The notes under the pieces: model-generated | The model's database searches: none | The model's input: only the letters and a program-made list of their open reading frames with translations | What the model was told of the DNA's origin: nothing | Part shown: positions 17,241 through 25,193 of the stretch, piece after piece | Position numbering within the stretch: position 1 is the first letter of the stretch | Layout: every line of letters begins with the position of its first letter | Position numbers and translations under genes: made by a program | Source: JANPBY01 sp963851405 | GTDB taxonomy: Bacteria; Actinomycetota; Actinomycetes; DATJPE01 | Direction of reading: 5' to 3' | Assembly: GCA_963851405.1 (NCBI GenBank) | Contig: CAWKPB010000009.1 | Span: 1-64,000, forward strand | DNA: 64,000 bases

Positions 17241-17706
17241 ATGGCCGTGTTGCGCTTTGACCCATTTCGCGATCTAGACCGGCTGACCGAGCAGATGCTC
17301 GGGGTCGCCCGGTTCGTCTCGGGTCCCGCGATTCATGCCGATGGATTTGTACCGATCCGGCGACCACTACGTACTACACGCCGATCTCCCCGGAGTTGAC
17401 CCGGGATCGGTTGACGTGAGCGTGGACAACGGCACCCTGACCCTGCGCGCCGAGCGCAGCGGCCGCACCGAGGAGTCGGTCGAGTGGCTCGCGAGCGAGC
17501 GACCCATCGGGTCGTACATGCGGCAGCTGTCCCTAGGAGATGGCATCGACAGCGACCGAATCGCAGCCACGTATGAGAACGGTGTCCTGACTGTTGCCAT
17601 CCCGCTGGCGGAGAAGGCCAAGCCTCGTCAGATCAAGGTCGAGTCGAAAACCGATCGCACCCTGATCAGCGGCACGGCTGAGCACGAGCAGATCGCCGCG
17701 AGTTGA
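17241..17706 (+). pseudogene. Hsp20/alpha-crystallin small heat-shock protein, interrupted by a frameshift
   Basis: The reading frame opens at ATG 17241, preceded by GGAGGAG, with AVLRFDPFRDLDRLTEQMLGVAR, the usual Hsp20 N-terminus. It then loses register. The conserved continuation GSSRVPRFMPMDLYRSGDHY and the alpha-crystallin domain (HADLPGVDPGSVDVSV to GVLTVAIPLAEKAKPRQIKVE) are in the +1 frame. Restoring one base in the C/G run at about 17308-17313 would rejoin the two parts into a normal protein of about 155 residues. As written, the first frame ends at 17399 after an unrelated tail. The domain itself looks undamaged and could only be made from internal ATGs at 17335 or 17341. A recent mutation or a sequencing error is possible; an error is the simpler reading. 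Control is by the CIRCE element upstream. Confidence 0.85.
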
Positions 17707-17711
17707 ACATC

Positions 17712-17740
17712 CGCGGGGGCTCGCTCAGCGAGCCCCCGCG
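17712..17740. terminator. Strong GC-rich hairpin after hsp20
   Basis: The two 14-nt arms, 17712-17725 (ending GGGGGCTCGCT) and 17727-17740 (starting AGCGAGCCCCC), are perfect complements around a very short loop. The hairpin lies between the hsp20 stop and the convergent UBP zinc-finger gene. There is no T-tract, so it may act in both directions as an intrinsic-like terminator. Confidence 0.7.
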
Positions 17741-17764
17741 CCACCTCCCTGACGCCCGTCCGAT

Positions 17765-18061
17765 TCAAGGATGGAAGGGCGACGGTGGGGCGTCGGCGAT
17801 CCGAAAGAATCGTTCGTCGGCGAAGCACCACCACCATTCCTCTCCCGGTTCGTAGGAGCGAATCAGCGGATGGGTTGGATGCGTTCGCCAATGGGCGTCG
17901 GCATGGCGATTTGGCGAGTCGTCACAGCAACCAACCGCACCGCAGTGCGCACATATCCGCAGGTGCACCCATGAGTCGCCCGTCTTCAGGCACTCGAGGC
18001 ATCCATCGCCGGACGGGGCCGCGTCAGCGGCGTCAGGGACGTGCGCGCACGGCTCGTTCAT
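17765..18061 (-). CDS. UBP-type zinc finger protein
   Basis: A 98-residue protein consisting almost only of a ZnF-UBP domain. The metal-binding residues are seen in order: EPCAHV, GCLECLKTG, W, RICAHCGAVGCCDD, NRHADAHWRTHPTHPL, then EPGEEWWWCFAD. In eukaryotes this domain binds free ubiquitin C-termini. The many actinobacterial stand-alone copies have no known ligand. The ATG at 18061 overlaps the TetR stop by 4 nt (ATGA), making it the third gene of a transporter-TetR-UBP operon. The longer frame back to 18139 is shadow sequence within the TetR gene. Confidence 0.85.
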   Translation of the reverse strand: MNEPCAHVPDAADAAPSGDGCLECLKTGDSWVHLRICAHCGAVGCCDDSPNRHADAHWRTHPTHPLIRSYEPGEEWWWCFADERFFRIADAPPSPFHP

Positions 18062-18732
18062 TGCTGCCCCCTGGTCTGTTCGCCGGAGGATCGCGTGGGG
18101 TCCTGCTGCGCATCGGAACGCGCCTGGATCCCTGGCCACACGATCTGCGTCAACCGTTCCACCGTGTCAGCGGTCGGACCTTCTTCCCCGACCGGTGCCA
18201 TCGTCATCATCACCAGCGGCGAGGTCAAGGCCAGCGCTGCGAGTTCGACGTCCACGTCCGCGCGCACATCACCACGGGCGATTCCCTCGTGCAGAACAAC
18301 GCGCATCCGCTCTCGTCGGGGTTCAATGACTCGGGCGACGAAATCGCCGTACAACTCTGGGTGGCTGCTGCGATAGGCGAGCATCCGAGGCATGATCCGT
18401 CCCGAGATCGACTCGGGATCCTTGCGACAGATGTGCTCCATGATCTGCTTGGCACGGTCGCGGCTGGGCCCAGGTGGCGGGGTGTTCAGCACGCCCTCGT
18501 TGAGGGTCGCTAGCGCATCTGCCACAAGTTCCCGTTTGCCCGACCAGCGTCGATACACCGTGGCCTTGCCGACGCCCGCCGTCGCGGCCACCGCCTCCAC
18601 CGTCAGCGCGTGATAGCCGTCCTCGGCCAGCGCCTCCAGCGTGGCCTCAACGATGGCCCGATCAGCATCGATGCTGCGTGGACGCCCCGGCACTCGCGAG
18701 AACCCTGCGTCTTCCTCGGCGAGCGTCATCAC
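18058..18732 (-). CDS. TetR/AcrR family transcriptional regulator
   Basis: A 224-residue repressor with the N-terminal helix-turn-helix: IVEATLEALAEDGYHALTVEAVAATAGVGKATVYRRWSGK is the classic TetR DNA-binding block, spread over residues 27-66. The C-terminal ligand domain resembles the TetR_C_16-like group with SGRIMPRMLAYRSSHPELYGDFV. Its start overlaps the stop of the DHA2 exporter by 4 nt (ATGA), and its own stop overlaps the UBP gene, so all three are translated in series. It most likely represses its own operon, using the repeated CCGAGAC sequences at 20408-20474. Confidence 0.88.
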   Translation of the reverse strand: MMTLAEEDAGFSRVPGRPRSIDADRAIVEATLEALAEDGYHALTVEAVAATAGVGKATVYRRWSGKRELVADALATLNEGVLNTPPPGPSRDRAKQIMEHICRKDPESISGRIMPRMLAYRSSHPELYGDFVARVIEPRRERMRVVLHEGIARGDVRADVDVELAALALTSPLVMMTMAPVGEEGPTADTVERLTQIVWPGIQARSDAQQDPTRSSGEQTRGQQ

Positions 18733-20366
18733 TCGACCAGGTCGACGGCCTCGGGCGCCTCATCTGGGCGATGCTTGGTGGCGCCCGGACCAACCGGAGC
18801 GCCCTCGCCGCCGTGCCCGCTTGCCCAGGACACCGACTCGGCATCTGCCGGCAGCCACCGCAAGATGACGAACAGCCCGAACAGGCACAGACCCATCGAC
18901 AGGTAGGCCGCGGCGTGCAGCGAGGACAAGAAGGCACTGGCGCTCGCGGCCTGAAGCGCAGCGGCCGCGTCACCCCCTAGTTGTCCGGCCACCACATACG
19001 CGCCACCCACCGAGTCCTGCGCCGCCGCGGCGGCCTCTGGGGGCAAGCCCTCCAGGGCCGGCTCGACGCGGCTCGCATAGACACTGGCGACCACCGACGA
19101 GATCACGGCGATCCCCAGAGCCGCTACGACTTGGCGAACGGTGTTCTGGACCGCGGACCCAGCACCGGAGCGGGCGGGCGGAGTTGCCAGCGTCATCCGG
19201 GTCGTTGACGGCGCGACCACGTTCCCGAGTCCTAAGCCGAGCCCGAAGAACAACAACAGGATGAACCACAGGGGGGTCGTCGTCGTCGTCAAGGCGATAC
19301 CCAAGAACACCAGACTGGTCAAGATCAACCCAAAGGAAACCACCTGGCGGCCACCGAATCTGGCCACCATCTTCTGCGAACGAGGCGCGGCAATCAGCTG
19401 CCCAATCGCAACCGGCACGACGCACATCCCCGCCTTGAGCGGCGAGAACCCACGAACGACCTGAAGGTAGAACGTCAAGAAGATGAGGGTTCCCGACAAC
19501 GCAGCGAACGCCACGGAGACGGCGGTCAGCGAGACCGTGAAGCTGCGGATCTTGAACAACGAGAGGTCGAGTGACGGGTGGTCGCTGCGCCATTCGATGA
19601 ACACGAACAGCGCCAGAAGGGCGAGGCCGAGGATCACCGGTCCGAGGACCTCCGGCGCGGTCCAGTCGCGGGTGTCGCCGCCCTTGAGGATCCCGTATGT
19701 CAGCAGCAGCAAACCGGCGATAGACAACAGAACACCTACGGGGTCCAGCCGCCCCGGCTTGGGGTTGCGGCTCTCGGGAACCAGCCACCAGATGGCCACG
19801 ATGCCGATGATCACGATCGGCACGTTGATCAGGAAGACCGAACCCCACCAGAAGTGCTCGATCAGGAATCCGCCCAGGACCGGCCCGATCGCTACTGCTC
19901 CGCCCACGGCCGCCGCCCACATCCCGATGGCCTTGCCCCGCTCACGGGGTGGGAAGACGACGGTGATGATCGCGAGAGTCACCGGCAGAACGGAGGCGCC
20001 ACCTAAGCCCATGACGCCTCGGAACACAATGAGTTGTTCTGGGGTCTGTGCATACGCCGTCAGCAACGACGCCAGACCAAAAAGCACCAAGCCGATCATC
20101 AGTACGCGCTTGCGCCCGTACCGGTCGCCGAGGACACCCCAGGTGAACAGCATGGCCGCAAAGACGCAGGTATAGGAGTTGATCGACCAGACCAACTGCT
20201 CCTGGGTGGCCCCGAGATCACGACTGATCGTCGGAAGGGCGACGTTGAGCACGGTGTTGTCCAAGACCACCACCAACAGGCTGACCACGAGCACTCCGAG
20301 GATCGCCCAGCGCTTGGGGTTCAGCTGTTCGTCGGCGGCTGCTGGTGGCAGGGAAGACTGGCTCAC
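18729..20366 (-). CDS. DHA2 family (EmrB/QacA-type) MFS drug exporter
   Basis: A 545-residue proton-coupled multidrug exporter with about 14 membrane segments, as expected for the DHA2 family. Motif A reads WGVLGDRYGRKRVLMIGLVLFG, split here as GVLGDRYGRKRVL; the first helix contains VVVLDNTVLNVALPTISRDLG, and the helix-5 motif C region is present (GAVAIGPVLGGFLIEH). The GTG at 20366 follows GAGGAG 4-5 nt upstream and yields SQSSLPPAAADEQLNPKRW. The upstream open frame to 20663 has no similarity. It heads the operon with TetR and the UBP zinc finger protein. The substrate is unknown, and the TetR gene suggests induction by a small molecule that is also exported. Confidence 0.9.
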   Translation of the reverse strand: MSQSSLPPAAADEQLNPKRWAILGVLVVSLLVVVLDNTVLNVALPTISRDLGATQEQLVWSINSYTCVFAAMLFTWGVLGDRYGRKRVLMIGLVLFGLASLLTAYAQTPEQLIVFRGVMGLGGASVLPVTLAIITVVFPPRERGKAIGMWAAAVGGAVAIGPVLGGFLIEHFWWGSVFLINVPIVIIGIVAIWWLVPESRNPKPGRLDPVGVLLSIAGLLLLTYGILKGGDTRDWTAPEVLGPVILGLALLALFVFIEWRSDHPSLDLSLFKIRSFTVSLTAVSVAFAALSGTLIFLTFYLQVVRGFSPLKAGMCVVPVAIGQLIAAPRSQKMVARFGGRQVVSFGLILTSLVFLGIALTTTTTPLWFILLLFFGLGLGLGNVVAPSTTRMTLATPPARSGAGSAVQNTVRQVVAALGIAVISSVVASVYASRVEPALEGLPPEAAAAAQDSVGGAYVVAGQLGGDAAAALQAASASAFLSSLHAAAYLSMGLCLFGLFVILRWLPADAESVSWASGHGGEGAPVGPGATKHRPDEAPEAVDLVE

Positions 20367-20407
20367 GGAACTCCTCGGTGGTGACAGGGACTCGATGGCG
20401 TGAGTGA

Positions 20408-20474
20408 CCGAGACAGATACGGAACGCACCCGTCTCGGATCTCGGGGCGAGCCTAGAGCCCGCTGTTCCGAGAC
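20408..20474. promoter_or_regulatory. Repeated CCGAGAC motifs, candidate TetR operator
   Basis: CCGAGAC at 20408-20414 is matched by its inverse GTCTCGG at 20432-20438 (17-nt gap) and recurs at 20468-20474. The cluster lies 42-108 bp upstream of the DHA2 exporter start and between it and panB. Operator function is inferred from position only. Confidence 0.4.
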
Positions 20475-20613
20475 GCAAACGTTCCGCAACTGCGTCGCCA
20501 GCCGAGCGATGCCTTCACGAAATCGGCCATGCTGCCCGCGACCGGCTACCCTTGGTGAGTCCACCAACACCGTACGGGGACCCGCGAGGGCCTCGAGACG
20601 AGAGGGGAACGCG

Positions 20614-21444
20614 ATGGCCCACGAAGCCTTGTACGGCGGCAGCACCGAGCGCCGCGTCACCATTCGCGACCTGGCTGCGGCGAAAGCCGATCAGGAGCGA
20701 TGGCCCATGATCACCTCCTACGACGCGTTGACCGCCGGCCTATTCGATGCGGCCGGTATTCCGGTCATCCTCGTGGGGGACTCCGCCTCGATGGTGGTCT
20801 ATGGCCACGACTCGACACTTCCCGTCACCGTGGACGACTTGATTCCCTTGGTCGCAGCCGTGGTTCGAGGAACGTCACGGGCCCTGGTCGTGGCTGACCT
20901 GCCGTTCGGCTCCTACCAGGCCTCCCCCGCTCAGGCCCTCGAGACAGCCGCGCGCTTCGTCAAAGAAGCTGGCGCCCACGCGGTCAAGCTGGAAGGGGGA
21001 TTGCGGGTCCTTCCCCAAGTCGAGGCGCTTGTCGCTGCAGGAGTCCCAGTCATGGGGCATCTGGGGTTGACCCCGCAGTCGATCAACACCTTCGGGGGCT
21101 ACCGGGTTCAAGGGCGGGGCGAGGCCGGCGACCAGCTCCTTCGTGACGCGAAGGCGCTCCAACACGCTGGCGCCTTTGCCGTGGTTCTCGAGGTCGTGCC
21201 CGACGAGCTGGCGAGCAAGGTCACAGCGATGTTGGAGATCCCGACGATCGGCATCGGGGCAGGCGCAGGGTGTGACGCTCAGGTGCTGGTCTGGCAGGAC
21301 TTGGCCGGGCTCACCCCAGGTCCGGGACCCAAGTTCGTCAAGCGATATGCCGACCTACGCTCAGTGCTCACCGGGGCCGTACAGCAGTGGGCTGACGAGG
21401 TCGTCGACGGGACGTACCCGGCCAAGGACCACAGCTACCGCTGA
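20614..21444 (+). CDS. panB: 3-methyl-2-oxobutanoate hydroxymethyltransferase PanB
   Basis: First step of pantothenate and coenzyme A synthesis: it adds a hydroxymethyl group from methylene-tetrahydrofolate to 2-oxoisovalerate, giving ketopantoate. The 276-residue TIM-barrel shows the family motifs MITSYDALTAGLFDAAGIPVILVGDS, read in parts as MITSYDA and ILVGDSASMVVYG, then VKLEGG, GHLGLTPQS and PTIGIGAGAGCDAQVLVWQD. The metal-binding Asp of VGDS and the catalytic Glu of VVLEVVP are present. ATG 20614 follows GAGGGGAAC. TACCCT at about 20549 may be the -10 of a leadered transcript. The gene stands alone between the divergent exporter operon and a convergent reductase. Confidence 0.95.
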   Translation: MAHEALYGGSTERRVTIRDLAAAKADQERWPMITSYDALTAGLFDAAGIPVILVGDSASMVVYGHDSTLPVTVDDLIPLVAAVVRGTSRALVVADLPFGSYQASPAQALETAARFVKEAGAHAVKLEGGLRVLPQVEALVAAGVPVMGHLGLTPQSINTFGGYRVQGRGEAGDQLLRDAKALQHAGAFAVVLEVVPDELASKVTAMLEIPTIGIGAGAGCDAQVLVWQDLAGLTPGPGPKFVKRYADLRSVLTGAVQQWADEVVDGTYPAKDHSYR

Positions 21445-21455
21445 GGACTGACTCA

Positions 21456-21486
21456 CGACATCTCCCTGGCCCGCACCGAGATGTCG
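21456..21486. terminator. Hairpin between convergent panB and npdG-like genes
   Basis: CGACATCTC (21456-21464) and GAGATGTCG (21478-21486) form a 9-bp stem with a 13-nt loop, 11 nt after the panB stop, in the gap shared with the convergent reductase gene. Confidence 0.6.
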
Positions 21487-21521
21487 CTTCCCGCGTGCCA
21501 ATCGGCGTTTCCAGAGCTGGG

Positions 21522-22208
21522 TTACACGTCCGTGACTCGTACTCCGGCGTGCGCCTTGTAGCGCCGGTTCACTGAAATCAGGTTGGCGGTCAGCGCCTCG
21601 ACCTGGCCACAGTTGCGGAGGCGTCCCGCGTAGATGCCGCGGATGCCGGGGAGTCGCTCGGCCAGGGCTTGGGTGAGATCGGTGGCGGCCCGGTCGTCAC
21701 CCACCACCAACACGTCGGTATCGAAGGACGTGACCTCAAGATCGAGGAGCAGGACCGCACTGAGGTGATGGAAAGCACCAACCACCCGCGAACGAGGGAG
21801 TACCTGCGAGGCTTGTTCTGCGGCCGATCCTTCGGGCACGTCGAGGGCGTATGCCCCTTGCTTGTCGAAGCCCAACGGATTTACGCAGTCGATGACGAGT
21901 TTGTCCGTCAGCTCACTTTCCAGCGACGCGAGGGTCGTTCGGTGCCCGTCCCAGGGCACCGCAACGATCACCACATCCGCCTCGGCGGCGCAGTCCACGT
22001 TTGAACGCCCCTCGACCGACAGGCCGATGTCTGCGGCGATGGCCTCGGCCCGTGAGGCGTCACGCGAACCGAGAATGACGCGCTGCCCAGTGGCTGCCAG
22101 GCGCACAGCCAACCCGCGGCCCTGAGGCCCGGTGCCGCCCAGGACGCCGACAACCAGATCGGATACATCTGGAAGGGCTGGGGACTCGACACGGCCAGAT
22201 TCACTCAT
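21522..22208 (-). CDS. npdG: NADPH-dependent F420 reductase (NpdG-like)
   Basis: A 228-residue two-domain reductase that transfers hydride between NADPH and coenzyme F420. The N-terminal Rossmann motif VVGVLGGTGPQGRGLAVRLA is the F420:NADP oxidoreductase signature. It is followed by VILGSRDASRAEAIA for the NADP phosphate, VVIVAVPWDGHRTTL and DKLVIDCVNPLGF. The C-terminal part has VVGAFHHLSAVLLLD and VLVVGDDRAATDLTQALAE. Its presence implies that the organism makes F420. CAGGAT lies 6 nt before the ATG, so a leaderless start is likely; the opposite gene at 22254 begins only 45 bp away. Confidence 0.87.
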   Translation of the reverse strand: MSESGRVESPALPDVSDLVVGVLGGTGPQGRGLAVRLAATGQRVILGSRDASRAEAIAADIGLSVEGRSNVDCAAEADVVIVAVPWDGHRTTLASLESELTDKLVIDCVNPLGFDKQGAYALDVPEGSAAEQASQVLPRSRVVGAFHHLSAVLLLDLEVTSFDTDVLVVGDDRAATDLTQALAERLPGIRGIYAGRLRNCGQVEALTANLISVNRRYKAHAGVRVTDV

Positions 22209-22253
22209 GCGGGGATCCTGCCAGCCTCGAGGTCACTGGGGCACGATGGGTCC

Positions 22254-22856
22254 ATGGATGCCACACAGGTCGCCGCCCTACGTGATCTGTTGTCAACGAC
22301 GGGCTGGGTTGATCGAACCCGACAATTCGCCCGCACGATGCGCCGCTCAACCACCACCGAGAGCGGGCTCCTGCTGGTCGGCACACCTCAGGAAGAACCC
22401 TGGCACCTCACGGCCCACCTGTCTGACGAGGCTCGACTCACGGGCATCCCCGAACTGATGCCCACTCTCGTTCGCTGGGAAGTCCCAGCGGGCGCGCGCC
22501 CCCATCTGGCAGTCAGCCTCGACCGACTCGAGGCGGCCGGCAAGGGCGAAACAGTTCTCGTCGTCGCCGAGGACATCGCTCCCGAGTCGCTGCTCCAACG
22601 AGCCTGGGATGCCCGAAAGTCCGGTGCCACGGTGTTGTCCCTCGACGGCGGCGACGAGGAGCTCGAGAGCGTGGCCCACGAGTCCTTGACCGTCGTTCCT
22701 GACGAACTCGTGGTGCCTGGAGTGTCGTTTGACGCCGTACAACACCTCGTCAGTGCGGCCGCAGGCGAGGATGTTGGCGACCCTGGCGCAAGGAGACGCT
22801 TCCGCGATCGACTCGGGCATTTTTTGGACGCCGTGAGCGGCCCTAGCCAGCGCTGA
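22254..22856 (+). CDS. Conserved hypothetical actinobacterial protein
   Basis: A 200-residue soluble protein not assigned to a characterised family. The N-terminal half includes a small helical region and GLLLVGTPQEEPWHLTAHL. The central part has ETVLVVAEDIAPESLLQRA and KSGATVLSLDGGDEELESVA, which alternates strands and helices like a Rossmann or SIS-type fold. No catalytic motif was recognised. It is divergent from the NpdG-like gene with 45 bp between starts, and the only promoter-like hexamer, CACGAT, lies 6 nt before its ATG. A following MFS gene starts 63 nt downstream. Confidence 0.6.
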   Translation: MDATQVAALRDLLSTTGWVDRTRQFARTMRRSTTTESGLLLVGTPQEEPWHLTAHLSDEARLTGIPELMPTLVRWEVPAGARPHLAVSLDRLEAAGKGETVLVVAEDIAPESLLQRAWDARKSGATVLSLDGGDEELESVAHESLTVVPDELVVPGVSFDAVQHLVSAAAGEDVGDPGARRRFRDRLGHFLDAVSGPSQR

Positions 22857-22919
22857 CCGGGTCGCCGTCGGCGATAAGCCGTTGCTTGGCCGATCTGGGC
22901 GCTGAGAGGCTGCCCGCTT

Positions 22920-24227
22920 GTGGGAGCCATCGATCTAGTCCGCCGGCTTCGGCTCGACGTCACTCCCCTACGCACCTCGCGCGACTTCCGGCTGTTGTTC
23001 TCCTCCGGGATCGTGTCCTACCTCGGTTCGATGATCACCTATGTCGCTTTGCCCTTCCAGGTCAAGGAATTGACTGGTTCGTTCCTCGCCGTGGGCGCCC
23101 TCGGGCTGGTCGAGCTGCTTCCACTCATCGTCTTCGGCCTGTGGGGAGGCGCGCTGGCAGATGCCGTCGACCGGCGGATCATGATGGTGCTCACCGAGAT
23201 CGGGCTCGGCCTGACCTCAGCCATCCTGCTGATCAACGCATTGCTCCCCAGCCCCAAGCTCTGGGTGATCTACGTCGTTGCCGCTCTCGTGGCGTCGATG
23301 GACGGGCTCCAACGCCCCAGCCTGGATGCCATGGTTCCCCAGGTGGTTGCTCACGATCAGTTGGCCGCCGCAAGCGCCCTCAACTCCCTCCGCTGGCAAT
23401 TTGGGATGATCATCGGGCCGGCCATCGGCGGCCTGATCGTGGCCTGGCAGGGAGTGGCGCTCGCCTACGCCGCCGACGTGCTGACCTTTTTTGTTTCCAT
23501 CGGCTTGCTCTGGCGACTGCGTCCGGCGAGAGCTGGCGGAGCCTCCGAATCGGTCAACTGGCGCGGCATCGTCGAAGGCGCGACGTATGCCTGGAGCCGC
23601 AAGGACCTGCTCGGGACTTACGCGGTCGACTTGGTCGCGATGATCTTCGCCTTCCCCTATGCCGTGTTTCCCTTCGTGGCAGACGCCCTAGGGGCGCCTT
23701 GGTCTTTGGGCCTGCTCTACACGGCACCCACCGTCGGAGCCCTGCTCGCCACCCTTGCATCCGGTTGGACGAGCCAAGTCCGGCACCACGGCCGCGCCAT
23801 CATCTGCGCAGCCATCGGCTGGGGGGCCGCCGTCGCGATATTCGGGACGCTGGCCAACCTGTGGGTGGCCCTGCTCGCCCTGGCGTTCGCGGGCGCATTC
23901 GACATGGTGAGTGGACTCTTCCGCACGCTCATGTGGAACCAAACCATCCCCACGGAACTACGCGGCCGGATGGCTGGAATCGAACTGCTCAGCTACTCCA
24001 TCGGTCCGACGATGGGGCAGGTACGTGTGAGCGTGGCCGCCCAGCGATACGGCTTGCGCACCAGTTTGATCAGCGGCGGACTGCTGTGCGTGGCGGGGGT
24101 GGGACTCCTCGCCGTCTCGCTCCCGTCCCTGTGGCGCTACGACGAGCGGACCGACGAGAACGCCGCCAGGCAACGCACCCGCCGGCAAGAGGAATCCGAG
24201 CGCAGGGACGGCCTCCCGCCGGATTGA
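22920..24227 (+). CDS. MFS transporter
   Basis: A 435-residue MFS_3-type exporter with about 12 membrane segments. It starts TPLRTSRDFRLLFSSGIVSYLGSMITYVALPFQV, the usual opening of this group, and carries motif A as GLWGGALADAVDRRIMM. It is related to, but clearly distinct from, the MFS gene behind glnE. The C-terminal 40 residues are charged and probably cytoplasmic. The GTG at 22920 lacks a convincing Shine-Dalgarno sequence, so the start is less certain. The substrate is unknown. Confidence 0.82.
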   Translation: MGAIDLVRRLRLDVTPLRTSRDFRLLFSSGIVSYLGSMITYVALPFQVKELTGSFLAVGALGLVELLPLIVFGLWGGALADAVDRRIMMVLTEIGLGLTSAILLINALLPSPKLWVIYVVAALVASMDGLQRPSLDAMVPQVVAHDQLAAASALNSLRWQFGMIIGPAIGGLIVAWQGVALAYAADVLTFFVSIGLLWRLRPARAGGASESVNWRGIVEGATYAWSRKDLLGTYAVDLVAMIFAFPYAVFPFVADALGAPWSLGLLYTAPTVGALLATLASGWTSQVRHHGRAIICAAIGWGAAVAIFGTLANLWVALLALAFAGAFDMVSGLFRTLMWNQTIPTELRGRMAGIELLSYSIGPTMGQVRVSVAAQRYGLRTSLISGGLLCVAGVGLLAVSLPSLWRYDERTDENAARQRTRRQEESERRDGLPPD

Positions 24228-24287
24228 TCGAAGCCGCAGCTATATGAGCGTGCCCAGATCGGCTCTCCTGTGCCGGCTGGCCCGGCC

Positions 24288-24293
24288 TACACT
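24288..24293 (+). promoter_or_regulatory. -10 hexamer TACACT of map
   Basis: TACACT ends exactly 6 nt before GTG 24300, which supports that codon over the in-frame GTG at 24270. Confidence 0.5.
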
Positions 24294-24299
24294 CCCGGG

Positions 24300-25163
24300 G
24301 TGACCCTCGCGCCCGGCACCGTCTCCCCGATTCGGCCCGTCCCAGAGCCCATCGCCCGCCCGGACTATGTCGGCCGCAAATCCGCTCCGCGTCCCACGAG
24401 CTCCTTCGTGCAGGATCCGGACGTCATCGACCGAATGCGCGTCGCCGGTCGCTTGGCAGCTCAGGCGCTCGCAGAAGTGGGGCGGCACGTGGCCCCAGGA
24501 GTCACGACCGAGTCGCTGGATCGGATCGGGCACGCCTTTATCTGCGACCACGGCGCGTACCCCTCGACTTTGCTTTACCCGGGCCAGGGCGGTATCCCCC
24601 CCTTCCCCAAGTCGCTATGTACCAGCGTGAACGAGGTCATCTGTCACGGAATCCCCGACGACACCGTCTTGGCGGACGGAGACATCGTCAATATCGATCT
24701 CACGGTTTTCCTCGACGGCGTCCATGGCGATACCGACGCGACCTTCTTAGTCGGCGACGTCGATGAGGAATCCCGGCTGCTCGTCGAGCGAACACACGAA
24801 GCGATGATGCGCGGCATCAAAGCCGTCTGTCCCGGACGGCAGATCAATGTCATTGGGCGGGTGATCGAGGCGTACGCCCGCCGGTTCGGATACGGCGTGG
24901 TGCGTGATTTCACCGGCCACGGGATCGCGACGTCGTTCCATTCGGGCTTGGTCATTCCGCACTACGACGATCCCCACGCGACCACCCTCATGGAACCGGG
25001 GATGACCTTCACGATCGAGCCGATGTTGACCCTCGGGGGGATCGACTACACGATCTGGACCGACGGCTGGACCGTCGTCACAGCCGACGGCAGCCGAACC
25101 GCGCAAAGTGAGCACACTCTGGTCGTGACGGAGTCCGGTGCTGAGATCTTGACCCTCCCCTGA
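24300..25163 (+). CDS. map: Methionine aminopeptidase, type I
   Basis: Removes the initiator methionine from nascent proteins. The 287-residue protein has a roughly 40-residue Pro-rich N-terminal extension (PGTVSPIRPVPEPIARPDY) before the catalytic pita-bread domain, as in the second mycobacterial Map. All five metal ligands are present: the aspartates of NIDLTVFLDG and DTDATF, the histidine of TGHGI, and the glutamates of TIEPML and AQSEHT. The substrate-positioning VICHGIP is also seen. GTG 24300 was chosen from the promoter spacing. The gene is followed 30 nt later by polyphosphate glucokinase, which has its own -10 hexamer. Confidence 0.93.
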   Translation: MTLAPGTVSPIRPVPEPIARPDYVGRKSAPRPTSSFVQDPDVIDRMRVAGRLAAQALAEVGRHVAPGVTTESLDRIGHAFICDHGAYPSTLLYPGQGGIPPFPKSLCTSVNEVICHGIPDDTVLADGDIVNIDLTVFLDGVHGDTDATFLVGDVDEESRLLVERTHEAMMRGIKAVCPGRQINVIGRVIEAYARRFGYGVVRDFTGHGIATSFHSGLVIPHYDDPHATTLMEPGMTFTIEPMLTLGGIDYTIWTDGWTVVTADGSRTAQSEHTLVVTESGAEILTLP

Positions 25164-25181
25164 TCTGCGAACAACGCGTCA

Positions 25182-25187
25182 TAGGCT
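25182..25187 (+). promoter_or_regulatory. -10 hexamer TAGGCT of ppgK
   Basis: TAGGCT ends 6 nt before the GTG start of ppgK, inside the 30-nt gap after map. Confidence 0.5.
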
Positions 25188-25193
25188 CTCAGC

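Noticed and set aside
22886..24247. 453-codon frame over the MFS gene at 22920
   Set aside because: The overlapping frame lacks hydrophobic segments; the other frame has 12 membrane helices and MFS motifs.
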